A stretch of 64,000 nt of DNA, taken from Clostridiales bacterium. GTDB lineage: Bacteria; Bacillota; Clostridia; Christensenellales; Borkfalkiaceae. The notes below the pieces were generated by a model, which saw only the letters and a program-made list of their open reading frames with translations, had not been told where the DNA came from and did not search any database. Every line of letters starts with the position of its first letter. Within the stretch, counting starts at the first letter, position 1. The stretch is taken from positions 186,001 to 250,000 of the forward strand of contig SVIG01000003.1 of the NCBI GenBank assembly GCA_015071005.1, written 5' to 3'. The position numbers were made by a program, and so were the translations under genes. Positions 9,395 through 19,900 of this stretch are shown here, piece after piece.

Positions 9395-9429
9395 ATTTTT
9401 TCTCCCGTCAAAATATTTTTCCAAATTCC

Positions 9430-9458
9430 ATTATACCTCTTTTTCTCTCGACTGTCAA
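9430..9458 (-). promoter_or_regulatory. Consensus promoter of the deo operon
   Basis: On the minus strand TTGACA (9453-9458) and TATAAT (9430-9435) are separated by exactly 17 bases. A second TTGACA lies 9 bases further upstream (9462-9467), giving a tandem 9-bp repeat TTGACAGTC. Transcription should begin near 9423, leaving a leader of about 30 bases to the deoC ATG. Such a perfect promoter usually implies a repressor, but no clear operator palindrome was seen. Confidence 0.9.
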
Positions 9459-9626
9459 GACTGTCAAGGAATTTTTTTAGCAAATAGCACCAATTTTCGT
9501 TGTTTTTTAGCAAAAAAACGCACTTTTTTCGTGTTTTTTATCTCCACCGAACAACGAACAAATTTTCGCCCCCTTTATTGAAAATAAATTATCCACATTT
9601 TTTTTGGTTTTTTGTTGAAAAAAGGT

Positions 9627-9655
9627 TTGCTTTTTGTCGAAAGAAGTGTTATTAT
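9627..9655 (+). promoter_or_regulatory. Promoter of the RDD-ABC transporter operon
   Basis: TTGCTT and TATTAT with a 17-base spacer lie about 57 bases upstream of the RDD gene, and TGT precedes the -10. The spacer contains TGTCGAA (9635-9641), identical to the Spo0A box core of Bacillus; this may be chance. The 230 bases between this and the divergent deo promoter are AT-rich with long T runs, and no gene was seen in them. Confidence 0.65.
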
Positions 9656-9712
9656 AGGAGCGTGTTAGTGTAGAGAAGTATGGTCTCAAAGATTTGAAAA
9701 AGGAAATTAAGT

Positions 9713-10666
9713 ATGACAATTACGATGCAAAAAGCAAGCTTGTGGAAGAGAGTTTCCGCTTGGGTATTCGACTTGATTTTGTCGATCACGATTGCCATCG
9801 GCGTGGCTTTCGTTGTATCCTCCATTGTAAAATACGATGATTACAATGCGAAAATGCAAGCGAAATATGAGCAATATGAAGTTGCTATGCAATTAGAATA
9901 CGACCAATTGGCGGAATCTGGAAATTACGATAAAGACTATAAAATTGACATCACTATCTCGGATGAGGAATTAGAGAAGCTCCCCCAAGAAGTAAGGGCT
10001 ATCTACGAAGAAGCGGAAGAAGCTTTCTCCGAGGATCCCGAAGTGCATGATATTCAAGCACGCATCTTCGAGCTTTCCATTCTCATTCTTAGCGTAAGCG
10101 CATTCTCCGCATCCTTTATTTGGCAATTCATTATCCCCTTACTATTCAAAAACGGTCAAACGCTTGGTAAGAAATGTTTTTCCATTGCGGTTATGCGAAC
10201 AAACTCCGTCAAAGTGTCCAACTCCGTACTATTCGTGCGCTCTATCCTCGGTGGATATGCAATCGAAACGATGGTGCCGTTGTTGATGATTTTGATGCTG
10301 TACTTTGGCATACTCGGCTCTATGGCGCTGATCATTATTGGACTTATCTTGATTTTGCAAGTCGTAGTAATGATTATGTCAAAAACAAACTCCACCATTC
10401 ACGACCTTCTCTCCGATACCGTTGTGATTGATATGAGTACGCAAAAGATTTTCGAAAGCGAGGATGCGTTGCTGGCATATAAGGAAATGAGTGCGGCAAT
10501 CGAAGCGGCGCATGCCAATGGTGACGAATATCGCCCCGTTGACCTTTTCGGCAGTGCAACCTATCGCTCGGAAGAAGAAAATAACGACGCAAGTCCATTG
10601 AAAGCTCCTTCCATTCAAGAACCCACTAACGAAGAAAATAATCAAGATTCCGAAATGGAAAATTGA
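9713..10666 (+). CDS. RDD-family membrane protein
   Basis: The 317-residue protein has an RDD domain split by a long insert. The start KRVSAWVFDLILSITIAIGV carries the R-x-x-A-x-x-x-D motif in helix 1. A charged, coiled-coil-like stretch follows (about 40-110). Then come a second helix, FKNGQTLGKKCFSIAVM and two more helices, ending NSTIHDLLSDTVVID as in RDD proteins. The C-terminus (about 250-317) is acidic and cytoplasmic-looking. The biochemical role of RDD proteins is poorly known. It is the first gene of the unit containing the sugar-type ABC importer, with only 40 bases to the ATPase gene. Confidence 0.8.
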   Translation: MTITMQKASLWKRVSAWVFDLILSITIAIGVAFVVSSIVKYDDYNAKMQAKYEQYEVAMQLEYDQLAESGNYDKDYKIDITISDEELEKLPQEVRAIYEEAEEAFSEDPEVHDIQARIFELSILILSVSAFSASFIWQFIIPLLFKNGQTLGKKCFSIAVMRTNSVKVSNSVLFVRSILGGYAIETMVPLLMILMLYFGILGSMALIIIGLILILQVVVMIMSKTNSTIHDLLSDTVVIDMSTQKIFESEDALLAYKEMSAAIEAAHANGDEYRPVDLFGSATYRSEEENNDASPLKAPSIQEPTNEENNQDSEMEN

Positions 10667-10681
10667 TGAAAAATAGAGAAA

Positions 10682-10696
10682 TAATAAACGCTTTCA
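10682..10696 (+). promoter_or_regulatory. Possible catabolite-response (cre) half-match
   Basis: TAATAAACGCTTTCA, just upstream of the ATPase gene, matches the cre consensus (WTGNAANCGNWNNCW) in its right half and centre but misses the left TG. If real it would suggest CcpA control of the importer. This is weak evidence. Confidence 0.2.
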
Positions 10697-10706
10697 GGGA
10701 GGTTTT

Positions 10707-11915
10707 ATGAAAGTAGAATTAAAAAATTTAACCAAAATCTTCCCCAGTCGCAACAAAAAGTCTGGTGAAGAAGTTGTCGCGGTAAACGATTTCACGTTTA
10801 CCATCCCCGACGGTAAGCTTGTAGGCTTGCTCGGCCCTTCCGGCTGCGGTAAGAGTACCACGCTTTACATGATCAGCGGTTTGCAAAAGCCCTCCGGTGG
10901 CCGTATCTTCTTCGGTGAAGAAGACGTTACGGATCTTTCCCCCGAAAATAGAGGGATTGGTTTGGTTTTCCAAAACTATGCACTCTATCCGCACATGACC
11001 GTTCAACAAAACATTTTGTTCCCCCTGCAAAACTTGCGCGGTAAAGACAAAATGAGCAAGAGCGCGATGCTTGAGAGAGCCTTAAATGCTGCAAAACTCG
11101 TGCAAATCGACAACTTGATGGATAGAAAACCCAGCGAACTTTCCGGTGGTCAGCAGCAACGTGTTGCCATCGCGCGCGCACTCGTTAAAATGCCTCGCGT
11201 ATTACTCCTTGACGAGCCCCTTTCAAACCTCGACGCACGTTTGCGTTTGCAAACCCGTGAAGAAATTAGAAGAATTCAAAAGGAAACGGGCATCACGACC
11301 GTATTCGTAACGCACGACCAAGAAGAAGCGATGAGTATCTCCGATATTATCGTCGTTATGAAACTCGGCGTTGTACAACAAGTCGGTAAGCCTCAAGACA
11401 TTTACGATTCGCCCGTAAATCTCTTCGTTGCGAAATTCCTTGGCACACCTCCTATTAACGTATTCAAAGGTCGCGTAGAAGACGGCAAGCTTTACATAGG
11501 CGAAGACGCTGTGATGGATATCACGGACGTTGAAAATAAAGAGGTATTCGTTGCGATTCGTCCCGAAGGCTTTATCCCTTGCCCGGACGGCGCTTTGAAA
11601 TGCGCACTTTCCAACTTGGAAGTTATGGGTCGCGACGTGAGCATCGTATCCCGTCACGACGCATCGGTAAATCCTATCGTTCGTTCCATTGTTGACGCGG
11701 ATAACAAGATCGACTTGACGGCTCAAACCGTAAACTTCTCCTTGAAACCTCATAAAGTATTCCTTTTCGACGTCGAAACGGAAGAAAGAGTCTATTTCGG
11801 CGTAGAAGGTTTGAATCTTCCTACCGCTCCCGTAGTAGAAGAACCTGCAGAAGTAGAAGAAACGGTGGCAGAAGTAGCTCCCGTTGAAGAAAACGTTGAA
11901 GCAGAGGTGGAATAA
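10707..11915 (+). CDS. ABC importer ATPase, MsmK/UgpC type
   Basis: Energises the two permeases that follow. Walker A is GPSGCGKST (43-51), the Q-loop is in VFQNYALYPHMTV, the signature is LSGGQQQR (145-152), Walker B is VLLLDE (165-170) and the switch His is in FVTHDQEEA. The C-terminal regulatory TOBE region (about 235-370) is shorter and more divergent than in MalK. It is followed by an unusual 30-residue acidic tail rich in Glu and Val. GGGAGG is a strong ribosome site. MsmK-type ATPases can serve several CUT1 importers, but here the gene is linked to its own permeases. Confidence 0.9.
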   Translation: MKVELKNLTKIFPSRNKKSGEEVVAVNDFTFTIPDGKLVGLLGPSGCGKSTTLYMISGLQKPSGGRIFFGEEDVTDLSPENRGIGLVFQNYALYPHMTVQQNILFPLQNLRGKDKMSKSAMLERALNAAKLVQIDNLMDRKPSELSGGQQQRVAIARALVKMPRVLLLDEPLSNLDARLRLQTREEIRRIQKETGITTVFVTHDQEEAMSISDIIVVMKLGVVQQVGKPQDIYDSPVNLFVAKFLGTPPINVFKGRVEDGKLYIGEDAVMDITDVENKEVFVAIRPEGFIPCPDGALKCALSNLEVMGRDVSIVSRHDASVNPIVRSIVDADNKIDLTAQTVNFSLKPHKVFLFDVETEERVYFGVEGLNLPTAPVVEEPAEVEETVAEVAPVEENVEAEVE

Positions 11916-11918
11916 GTT

Positions 11919-13001
11919 ATGGCTAAATTTTCCGCTACTATGAAAAAGGTTTTTGTAGACGGAATTTGGAATACGTTTTGTGTAAAATGGATCTGGGAAA
12001 CCTTCTTCGTTGCTTGGATTCACGACGCGTTTTTCATCAATTTCGTTTGCAAGAAACTGAAATTTGATAAATGGAAAGCTTGGGTCTATCTTTCCCCTGC
12101 AATTATTTTGCTTTTGATATTCACAGCTTGGCCGATTTTGAACACCCTGCGAATGGCGTTCATTGAAGATTTCAAAGCGCAAAATTATAGAGGATTGTTC
12201 GAAATCGATTGGTCTAAGCTTGGTTTTAAAAACTTTGAAAAGGTTGTGGAATATCGCGCGTTTAAGACCGCATTAAAGAATACGATGCTGCTTTGTTTCT
12301 TGACCGTTCCCATCTCCACCTTCTTGGCTCTTTTGATTGCCGTATGTTTGAATGCAATTAAACCTTTCCAAAGACTTTTGCAAACCATTTTCTTCCTTCC
12401 CTACGTTACAAACTCCATTGCAATCGGTATGGTTTTTGCAGCAATGTTCAACGTAGTTGGTAGAGTAGAAGATCCAAACGCAATCGTCGGTATTGTAAAC
12501 AATATTCTAAAACTCTTCGGCGTTGAACCGATCGACTGGATTAACTCGAGTTCCTCTTACGGCGCAAACCTTACGGTACTTGTTATTTATATTGTATGGA
12601 ATGCTTTGCCTTTCAAAATTCTCGTTCTTTTGGGCGGTTTGCAAAGCGTTAACAAACAATATTACGAAGCGGCGAAAATCGACGGCACGCCCCGTTGGAG
12701 AGTGTTCACGAAAATCACAGTACCCCTTCTTTCCCCGATGATTGCATACGTAGTTATTACGGGCTTTATTGGTGGCTTTAAGGAATATTCGAGTATTATC
12801 GGTATTTTTGGCGACGGGATGGCGCCTCCGGGTACGTCCTTGCCTGGTAATAAGCGCTGGTATACAATGGTCGGATATATCTACGACAACATCGAAAGGA
12901 ACCAGGGGCGCGCGAGCGCGGCAGCGTTAATTCTTTTTGCTATCATCTTCGCAGTAACAATGGTCAACCTTTACGTCAGCAAAAAGAAAACGCACTATTA
13001 A
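11919..13001 (+). CDS. CUT1 ABC importer permease, MalF-like
   Basis: The 360-residue inner-membrane subunit starts 3 bases after the ATPase stop. It has a long N-terminal segment of about 55 residues before the first helix (WVYLSPAIILLLIFTAWPIL). Five further helices follow, with the EAA loop YYEAAKIDGTPRWRVFTKITVPLLSP at about 246-271 that docks on the ATPase. This is the MalF/UgpA partner of the next gene. CUT1 importers usually carry oligosaccharides or glycerophosphodiesters; the substrate here is unknown. Confidence 0.9.
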   Translation: MAKFSATMKKVFVDGIWNTFCVKWIWETFFVAWIHDAFFINFVCKKLKFDKWKAWVYLSPAIILLLIFTAWPILNTLRMAFIEDFKAQNYRGLFEIDWSKLGFKNFEKVVEYRAFKTALKNTMLLCFLTVPISTFLALLIAVCLNAIKPFQRLLQTIFFLPYVTNSIAIGMVFAAMFNVVGRVEDPNAIVGIVNNILKLFGVEPIDWINSSSSYGANLTVLVIYIVWNALPFKILVLLGGLQSVNKQYYEAAKIDGTPRWRVFTKITVPLLSPMIAYVVITGFIGGFKEYSSIIGIFGDGMAPPGTSLPGNKRWYTMVGYIYDNIERNQGRASAAALILFAIIFAVTMVNLYVSKKKTHY

Positions 13002-13014
13002 GGGGGTACTGAAA

Positions 13015-13914
13015 ATGTCTGATATAAAAAGCACCGTTATGACGGAAAAAGATATTACTAAAGTATCTTCGAAACAAAAAGTGACAAAAATCCTTGTGCA
13101 AGTGGGGCTGTACCTCTTCTTGGGGATTATGGCGTTCATCGTCCTTTTCCCCTTCTATTGGATGATTATTTCCTCCTTGAAGACGGTTACCGAATACAAC
13201 TGGCTGAAACCGAGCTTGTTCCCCCATAAATTTACAGGCAAGGGGTACGTGGAAGCATTCAAAGTGGCAAATCTTCTCGATTTGTTTGGCAATACGCTCT
13301 ACGTCGGCGTTATTTCCACCATTCTTTCCTTGATCATTACCGTACTTTCGGCATTTGCGTTTGCAAGACTCGAATTTAAGGGCAAAAACGTGCTGTTTGC
13401 AATCCTCCTTGCAACGATGATGATCCCTGGGGAACTTTTCACCGTTACCAACTTCCAAACCATTATGAAGTGGGAATGGCGTTATACCTATAAAGTTTTG
13501 ATTATACCTTTCTTGGTAAGCGTCTTCTATATATATTTATTGAAGCAAAACTTTATGCAAATCCCCAACGAGCTTTATCTTGCAGCGAAAATCGATGGTA
13601 CGACCGACCTTAAATATCTTTGGAAAGTTATGATTCCCCTTGCACTTCCTACCCTCATCTCGATTACCATTTTGAAAATGATGGGTTCATGGAATACGTA
13701 TATGTGGCCTAACTTGGTTGCTAACGACGAGGAACATATGCTTATCACCGTTGGTATCCGTCACGCACAATTCGTAGACGAAGCAACAAACCAAACGAAT
13801 TTCCCTGCACAAATGGCTGCGGTAACAATCGTTTCTATTCCCTTGTTCATGGTATTCATTTTCTTAAGGAAATATATCATGAAGGGCGTTTCGAGAAGCG
13901 GTATCAAAGGCTAA
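13015..13914 (+). CDS. CUT1 ABC importer permease, MalG-like
   Basis: Second permease, 299 residues with six predicted helices, beginning LYLFLGIMAFIVLFPFYWMI. The EAA loop reads LYLAAKIDGTTDLKYLWKVMIPLALP (about 188-213). It starts 13 bases after the MalF-like gene behind AAGGGGGTACTG. The final helix and the tail FLRKYIMKGVSRSGIKG are typical of MalG/UgpE proteins, with the xxGxxxGxxKG ending. Confidence 0.92.
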   Translation: MSDIKSTVMTEKDITKVSSKQKVTKILVQVGLYLFLGIMAFIVLFPFYWMIISSLKTVTEYNWLKPSLFPHKFTGKGYVEAFKVANLLDLFGNTLYVGVISTILSLIITVLSAFAFARLEFKGKNVLFAILLATMMIPGELFTVTNFQTIMKWEWRYTYKVLIIPFLVSVFYIYLLKQNFMQIPNELYLAAKIDGTTDLKYLWKVMIPLALPTLISITILKMMGSWNTYMWPNLVANDEEHMLITVGIRHAQFVDEATNQTNFPAQMAAVTIVSIPLFMVFIFLRKYIMKGVSRSGIKG

Positions 13915-13961
13915 TATTAAATGGTTATTCATTAAAAAAATATATTAAAGGAAAAAGACTT

Positions 13962-15434
13962 ATGAAACAAACTGGAAAATTCAAAAGATTCTTCTTACAC
14001 ACGGTTTCTGCTTTATTGGCATTTTCGACCGTCTTCTCCCTCGCAGCTTGCGGCGGCAACGGCGATTCGGGTCAAATCGGTGGCGTAACCATCACGATCC
14101 CTGAAGGCGGCTACGACGGCAGTAAGCAAACGATCAAATTCTACCACTCCATGGGTCAAAGATTGGAACCTGGTTTCAATTCTGCAGTAAAGAGATTCAA
14201 TGCGTTGTATCCCAATATCACGATCGAAGCTTCCAAGCAAGGCGGCTATGACGACGTATTGAAGATCATCTCTACCGAGCTCATGGCAAACACCCATCCT
14301 AGCTTAGCATATTGTTATCAAGACCACGTTGCTTACTACAACAACTATGGCGTGGTAGCCACCCTTGATAATTTGATTGAAAGTGATATTGAAATCACGA
14401 GAGCTGACGGCACGAAGGAAATCCTCGGTCTTACCGACGAACAAATCTCTGACTACATTCCCGGCTATTATGCCGAAGGTAGAGTATTTGGCGACGGCTT
14501 GATGTACACCCTTCCTTTGTACAAGTCTACCGAGCTTTTCTACTACAACAAAGATTTCTTCACCCAACACAACCTTACGCCTCCTACGACGTGGGATGAA
14601 TTGGAAACGCTTTGCGCAAGAATCAAAGAAATCGATCCTGCATGTATTCCCCTTGGTTATGACTCCGAAGCAAACTGGTTCATCACCATGTGCGAACAGT
14701 TAGGCTCCCCTTACACGACGGCAAACGGTGTCGATCCTGAAGATTTCTTCCTCTTCGATAACGAAACCAACCACCAATTCGTCGCAAAATTCGCTGAATG
14801 GTATGATAAGGGCTACGTGACCACGCAAGAATTGTACGGCGGCTATACGTCCGGTCTTTTCACGGCATCTTCCGGTCAAAAATCCTATATGACGATCGGT
14901 TCGTCGGCAGGTGCTACTAGCCAACGTCCTACGGCTGATTCCTCGGGTAACTATCCCTTCGAAGTAGGTATCGCTCCTATTCCTCAAGTAAACCCTGATA
15001 GACCCAAGGTTATTTCGCAAGGTCCTTCCCTTTGCATCTTCAACAACAAGAAGAATCCTCAAGAAACGATCGCAGCTTGGCTCTTTGCTAAATTCCTTTC
15101 TACGGATATTGAATATCAAGCAGATATTGCACTTAACACTGGTTACGTTCCCGTAACGACAGCGGTTATGGACGACCCTATCTACAAGGAAGATATCCAA
15201 AAAGCAGACGGCGGCGACAACATCGCGCAACTTTCTATCGACATTTGTATGAAGCAATCGAACAACTACTTCGTATCCCCTGCATTCAACGGTTCTTCGG
15301 AAGCTCGTGAACAAGTAGGTGCTCTTATGCAATACTGCTTTGCACAATGCGTAAGCGGCGGTGAAGCGAATATGAAGAAGATTAAAGCAGCTTTCGATGC
15401 AGCAATCGAAGAATGTATTTACTCGATTGAATAA
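13962..15434 (+). CDS. ABC importer substrate-binding lipoprotein
   Basis: Extracellular family 1 solute-binding protein, 490 residues. The signal peptide ends in the lipobox LAAC (27-30), so Cys30 is lipidated. The mature protein begins with a Gly/Ser linker and the typical strand KQTIKFYHSMGQ..., then NALYPNITIEASKQGGYDDVLK, and shows the conserved TPPTTWDELETLCARIK motif (about 205-221). It is the fourth gene of the importer cluster. The ligand cannot be read from the sequence; maltose-like oligosaccharides are the default for this family. The gene neighbours point instead to nucleic-acid breakdown products, which is inference only. Confidence 0.9.
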   Translation: MKQTGKFKRFFLHTVSALLAFSTVFSLAACGGNGDSGQIGGVTITIPEGGYDGSKQTIKFYHSMGQRLEPGFNSAVKRFNALYPNITIEASKQGGYDDVLKIISTELMANTHPSLAYCYQDHVAYYNNYGVVATLDNLIESDIEITRADGTKEILGLTDEQISDYIPGYYAEGRVFGDGLMYTLPLYKSTELFYYNKDFFTQHNLTPPTTWDELETLCARIKEIDPACIPLGYDSEANWFITMCEQLGSPYTTANGVDPEDFFLFDNETNHQFVAKFAEWYDKGYVTTQELYGGYTSGLFTASSGQKSYMTIGSSAGATSQRPTADSSGNYPFEVGIAPIPQVNPDRPKVISQGPSLCIFNNKKNPQETIAAWLFAKFLSTDIEYQADIALNTGYVPVTTAVMDDPIYKEDIQKADGGDNIAQLSIDICMKQSNNYFVSPAFNGSSEAREQVGALMQYCFAQCVSGGEANMKKIKAAFDAAIEECIYSIE

Positions 15435-15464
15435 TCTCTTATATTATTAAGGAATCGCAAAAAA

Positions 15465-16859
15465 ATGAAAAAGAAATTATTATCATTATTACTACTCGCT
15501 TGTATCGCATGCGGCTCCCTTGCCGCATGCGGGAAGAAGGGGTTCGACGGGAATTCTAACCCTCCTACTTCCGAAAATTCGCAAACGAGTGAAAATCAAA
15601 AGCCCGAGATTACAGAAATTGACTATGCTGGGCTTGTTGCGGAAAAATTCGACCTTTCTTCTACGGAAACTAAGAAATTGGAAGTTAGCGTTAAACTTTT
15701 CATCGACGGCGACACGACCCACTTTAACGTTCCTACGAGCGTCGTAAGCAATGGTGTCTTGAAGGCAAGATATCTTGCAGTCGATACACCCGAATCTACA
15801 GGTAAAGTGCAAGAATGGGGTAAAACGGCGGCAAACTTTACAAAGTCCAAGTTGCAATCCGCTACCTCTATCGTTCTTGAAACGGACGGTGCAGATTGGG
15901 AAGTTGACTCCACGGGCGAACGCCGCTTGGTTTGGGTATGGTACAAGCCTCAAGGCTCAAGCACCTATCGCAATTTGAATATTGAAATTTTACAAAACGG
16001 TCTTGCGCACGCATCCAACTCGGCAGGCAACCGCTATGGCGAAGAATACTGCTTGCCCGCAATCAACCAAGCAAAAGCCTTGGAATTGCACGTATATTCA
16101 GATGAAAAAGACCCTGGTTTCTATTATGGCGACGCTGTATATCTTTCCTTGCGTGAATTGAGACTCAACGTTGAAGAGTACGACGGCGTAAAGGTTGCTT
16201 ATGAAGGCGTTATTACGTACAACTCCGACAACGGCGTTTACGTAGAAAGCTACGACGACGAAACTGGAATTTGGTATGGTATGTACGCATACTATGGCTT
16301 CCAAATGCCTGGTTCGGCTCTTGCAATTTTGAAGCCTGGTAAACACGTCCGTATCGTTGGTACAGTAAGTGAATTTAGCGGTTCATGGCAAGTTTCGGGA
16401 TTGGAGTACGATAGACGTGACCCTAACAATCCTAACTCTTTGAAACTTCTCGACGAAGAATATCACGCACCTTCCAACCTTGAAACGACGCTTGACACCT
16501 TCCACAGCAATGTCACGCTTGAGCTTGACGAGCAAGAACCTGCCACTTATCCGTATGCACAGCTTGCTTTACATAGCTCCATTGAAATGAAGGATTTGGT
16601 TGTCACAAAGCTTTATACGACGAACAACGGTGGCGACAGCGACGGCGCAATCTCCATCACTTGCAAACAAGGCGATAAGACGATTGTCGTTCGTACCAAC
16701 GTTATGCACGACGCAAACGGTCAGCTGATCACGCAAGACGTTTTCCAAGGCAAAACGATTGACGTTAAAGGTATTATCAACTATTTCCAACTCAACGATT
16801 ATACGGAAGGTTCCTATCAAATCAACGTCTTTGGTATGGACTATATTACCATTCATTAA
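15465..16859 (+). CDS. Secreted lipoprotein with intact staphylococcal-nuclease-like domain and OB folds
   Basis: Likely a cell-surface Ca-dependent DNase/RNase. The lipobox is LAAC (19-22), followed by a Ser/Asn/Pro linker. The nuclease domain spans about 70-215. All key residues of the S. aureus enzyme can be aligned: Asp83 (D21, in IDGDT), Arg102 (R35), Asp107 (D40) and Glu110 (E43) in ARYLAVDTPE, and Arg153 (R87) in GERRLVWVW. Two OB-fold-like segments follow (about 225-330 and 345-464), resembling the arrangement in Bacillus YhcR. It is 30 bases downstream of the binding-protein gene with no terminator between, so it belongs to the transporter operon. Confidence 0.85.
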   Translation: MKKKLLSLLLLACIACGSLAACGKKGFDGNSNPPTSENSQTSENQKPEITEIDYAGLVAEKFDLSSTETKKLEVSVKLFIDGDTTHFNVPTSVVSNGVLKARYLAVDTPESTGKVQEWGKTAANFTKSKLQSATSIVLETDGADWEVDSTGERRLVWVWYKPQGSSTYRNLNIEILQNGLAHASNSAGNRYGEEYCLPAINQAKALELHVYSDEKDPGFYYGDAVYLSLRELRLNVEEYDGVKVAYEGVITYNSDNGVYVESYDDETGIWYGMYAYYGFQMPGSALAILKPGKHVRIVGTVSEFSGSWQVSGLEYDRRDPNNPNSLKLLDEEYHAPSNLETTLDTFHSNVTLELDEQEPATYPYAQLALHSSIEMKDLVVTKLYTTNNGGDSDGAISITCKQGDKTIVVRTNVMHDANGQLITQDVFQGKTIDVKGIINYFQLNDYTEGSYQINVFGMDYITIH

Positions 16860-16900
16860 GTTAAAAAAATAATTATATAAAATTTATAAAGGAGAAACTC

Positions 16901-19900
16901 ATGAAGAAACAATTTCTCGGCATTTTAGCTATGCTTTCTTGTTTTGCTTTCTTGGGTGGATGTCTTGAAGACACTGCTGCTGATAAAAACAGCATCCCCG
17001 GCAATAGCATTACAAGTGAAGCACCTGGCGAAGGCGCAGTAGTCAATTTTAAGGCTGTTAAAGCTATTTTGAAGGGTATGTACGATCAAGACGTATATTC
17101 CTACAACAACGTTGACTTCGAAGTTACGAACGTAATCCCCGACGTACAAGGCACCGACTACACCCTTACTTGGAGTGTCGACGTAGACAGCGTTAAATTG
17201 GAACGCAACGGCGACGTTACGAAAGTAAACGTAGACGAAGCTTCCCCTGTTGACGTAGACTACGTTCTTACGGCTACGATTACGGCACCGAACGGCGAAT
17301 CCGATACGCAAAACTTCAGATTCACCGTAAAAGCAGTAAGTCAGTACGTAACGGCTACGATTACGGGTAAACCTTTGGAAAATACGCCGTATAAGTTCCA
17401 CTTGTATCAATCCTCTTTGCAACAAGATATGTACTTTGCTGGTGCAATGGACGGCTACTATTTCAAAACGACGACCGAATCTTCTGAAGCTGTTGACATT
17501 TACGCAGAATACGTTGAAGGCAGCGAAACGAACTTCAATCTTTACTTCAAGAAAGACGTTGTTGACGCTGCATCCGGCGAAACGCAAAAAGACGTTAAGC
17601 ACTATATCGGTATGCGCGTAAGTGCTGACGGCGGCCATAACAATATTGTATTTGATACTGCAGGCCCCGTATCCGAATTCTATTGGAGCGATACGTATAA
17701 AACGATTATCACGATGCTTGACGAAGATAGAGACGGCAACAAAAACGTTGAATTCTATCTTGGTAACTACGGCACTTTGAAAACCATCAGCGGCTCCGTT
17801 GCTTCTCAACATTATGGTAAAGATGGCAACAACGTTGGTAATCTTGTTGGTCTTGTTGACAGAACGACGGTTCCCGCAGCGGATAAGGTTGCAAACACCA
17901 TCAATACTCTTGGTTTGAAGAACTCCTATCAATGCGATACGGAAGTAGACCTTCCCGAACGTGGCGCTATGTATCCCGAAGTATTGATTTCTTGGGCATG
18001 CGATAGCGAACTCGTCACCATCGAAGGCGGCAAGATGACGTTTGCGAACGTTACCGACGCTACGGAAGTTGTTCTTAAAGCAACCGTTACCTGTGGCGAC
18101 ATTTCGGAAACGAAGGACGTTACGATTACCATCGCTTCCGCACTTCCTGCAGACGGTTCTACCCTTACGATTCCTCAAGCATTGGAAATCGGTAAGAACC
18201 TTGTTACGGAAACCACGCAGAAATACTATATCAGCGGTACGATTACCGGTTTCTATACGAACGGCACGACGTACGGCAACGTTTACATTAAAGACGCTGA
18301 AGGCAACGAAATTCTCATTTACGGTCTTTACAGCGAAGACGGTTCCGTTCGTTACGACAAGATGGAAACCAAGCCCGTTGAAGGCGATTTCATTAAAGTA
18401 TACGGCGTACTTACGCAATATAACGGTACGGCACAATTCAAGAACGCTTGGCTTATAGAACACGTTGTCGGCGAAGGCGGCGGCGAAGGCGGCGGTGACG
18501 TTGTTGATCCTACCCCCGACGCAAACAGCTACGAGCTTAGCTTTGCTGACGTAGCTAACCGTACGCAAGGCGATACTACCATACAGGTTTGGGAACAAAA
18601 CGGCATAAAAGTTACGAACAATAAAGCTAGTAGCACATCGAACGTTAACTTAAACTATTACAATCCCGTTCGTTTCTATAAGAACTCCGAAGTAATCATC
18701 GAGTTCCCTGGTATGACGAAGCTCGTTGTTGTTTCTAATAAAAACTATAGCGATAATCCTTATGTTGATTACTTTACGCAAGCTCTTCCTGTTGGCACGA
18801 ACTTCACCGTTGAAGATACGACGATTACCATCGTATTCCCTGCAGCGCAAGATAGCTTCACGTTTACTTGTTCGGCTGGTCAAGTGCGCTTGATGTCCCT
18901 TACGGTATACAGCGGCGAAGTAGGTGGCGGTGAAACGCCTGATCCCGAACTTCCTCCCGTTGAACACGAACACGTTTTTGTTGACGGCAAGTGCGAATGC
19001 GGCGCGGAAGATCCTAACTACGAAGCTCCTGTTGAAGGCGAATGGACGACTGTTGTCCCCGAAGTTGGCAAAGCATACATCTTCGGTATGACGCAGGGCA
19101 ACCTTAACAACACCGTTTACTACCTCGCTGGCGGTATGGACGGCTACTACATGGCTACCACCACCGACGCTTCTGCGGCTATTCAAACCTATATCGAAGC
19201 TACCGATGGCGGCTACTATTTCTACACCTACGTTAACGACGTGAAGACCTACATCAACATGGTTGTTAGCGGTACGCACATTAACGGCGCTTACGAAGCT
19301 ACGGCTTCCACCGTTTACACCATCGATGAAACGAACAAGACCCTTATTGCTGTTGTAAACGATACCGACTATTGGTTCGGTACGAGAAACGATAAGACCT
19401 ACACCACGATGGGTCCTTGCGCTGTTTCCTATAAAGGTTTCTACGGTGAATTCTACACCAACTCTAACGAAGGCGGCGAAACGCCTGATCCCGAACTTCC
19501 TCCCGTTGAACACGAACACGTTTTTGTTGACGGTAAATGCGAATGCGGCGAAGAAGATCCCAACTACGTTCCCCCCGTTGAAGGTGAATTGACGGCAGTT
19601 GTTCCCGAAGTTGGCAAAGCATACATCTTCGGTATGACGCAGGGCAACCTTAACAACACCGTTTACTACCTCGCTGGCGGTATGGACGGCTACTACATGG
19701 CTACCACCACCGACGCTTCTGCGGCTATTCAAACCTATATCGAAGCTACCGATGGCGGCTACTATTTCTACACCTACGTTAACGACGTGAAGACCTATAT
19801 CAACATGGTTGTTAGCGGTACGCACGTTAACGGCGCTTACGAAGCTACGGCTTCCACCGTTTACACCATCGATGAAACGAACAAGACCCTTATTGCCGTT

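Noticed and set aside
8726-9424. Earlier ATG start for deoC
   Set aside because: That ATG overlaps the promoter -10 element, so it is not in the transcript. The start at 9394 has a ribosome site and fits the family length.
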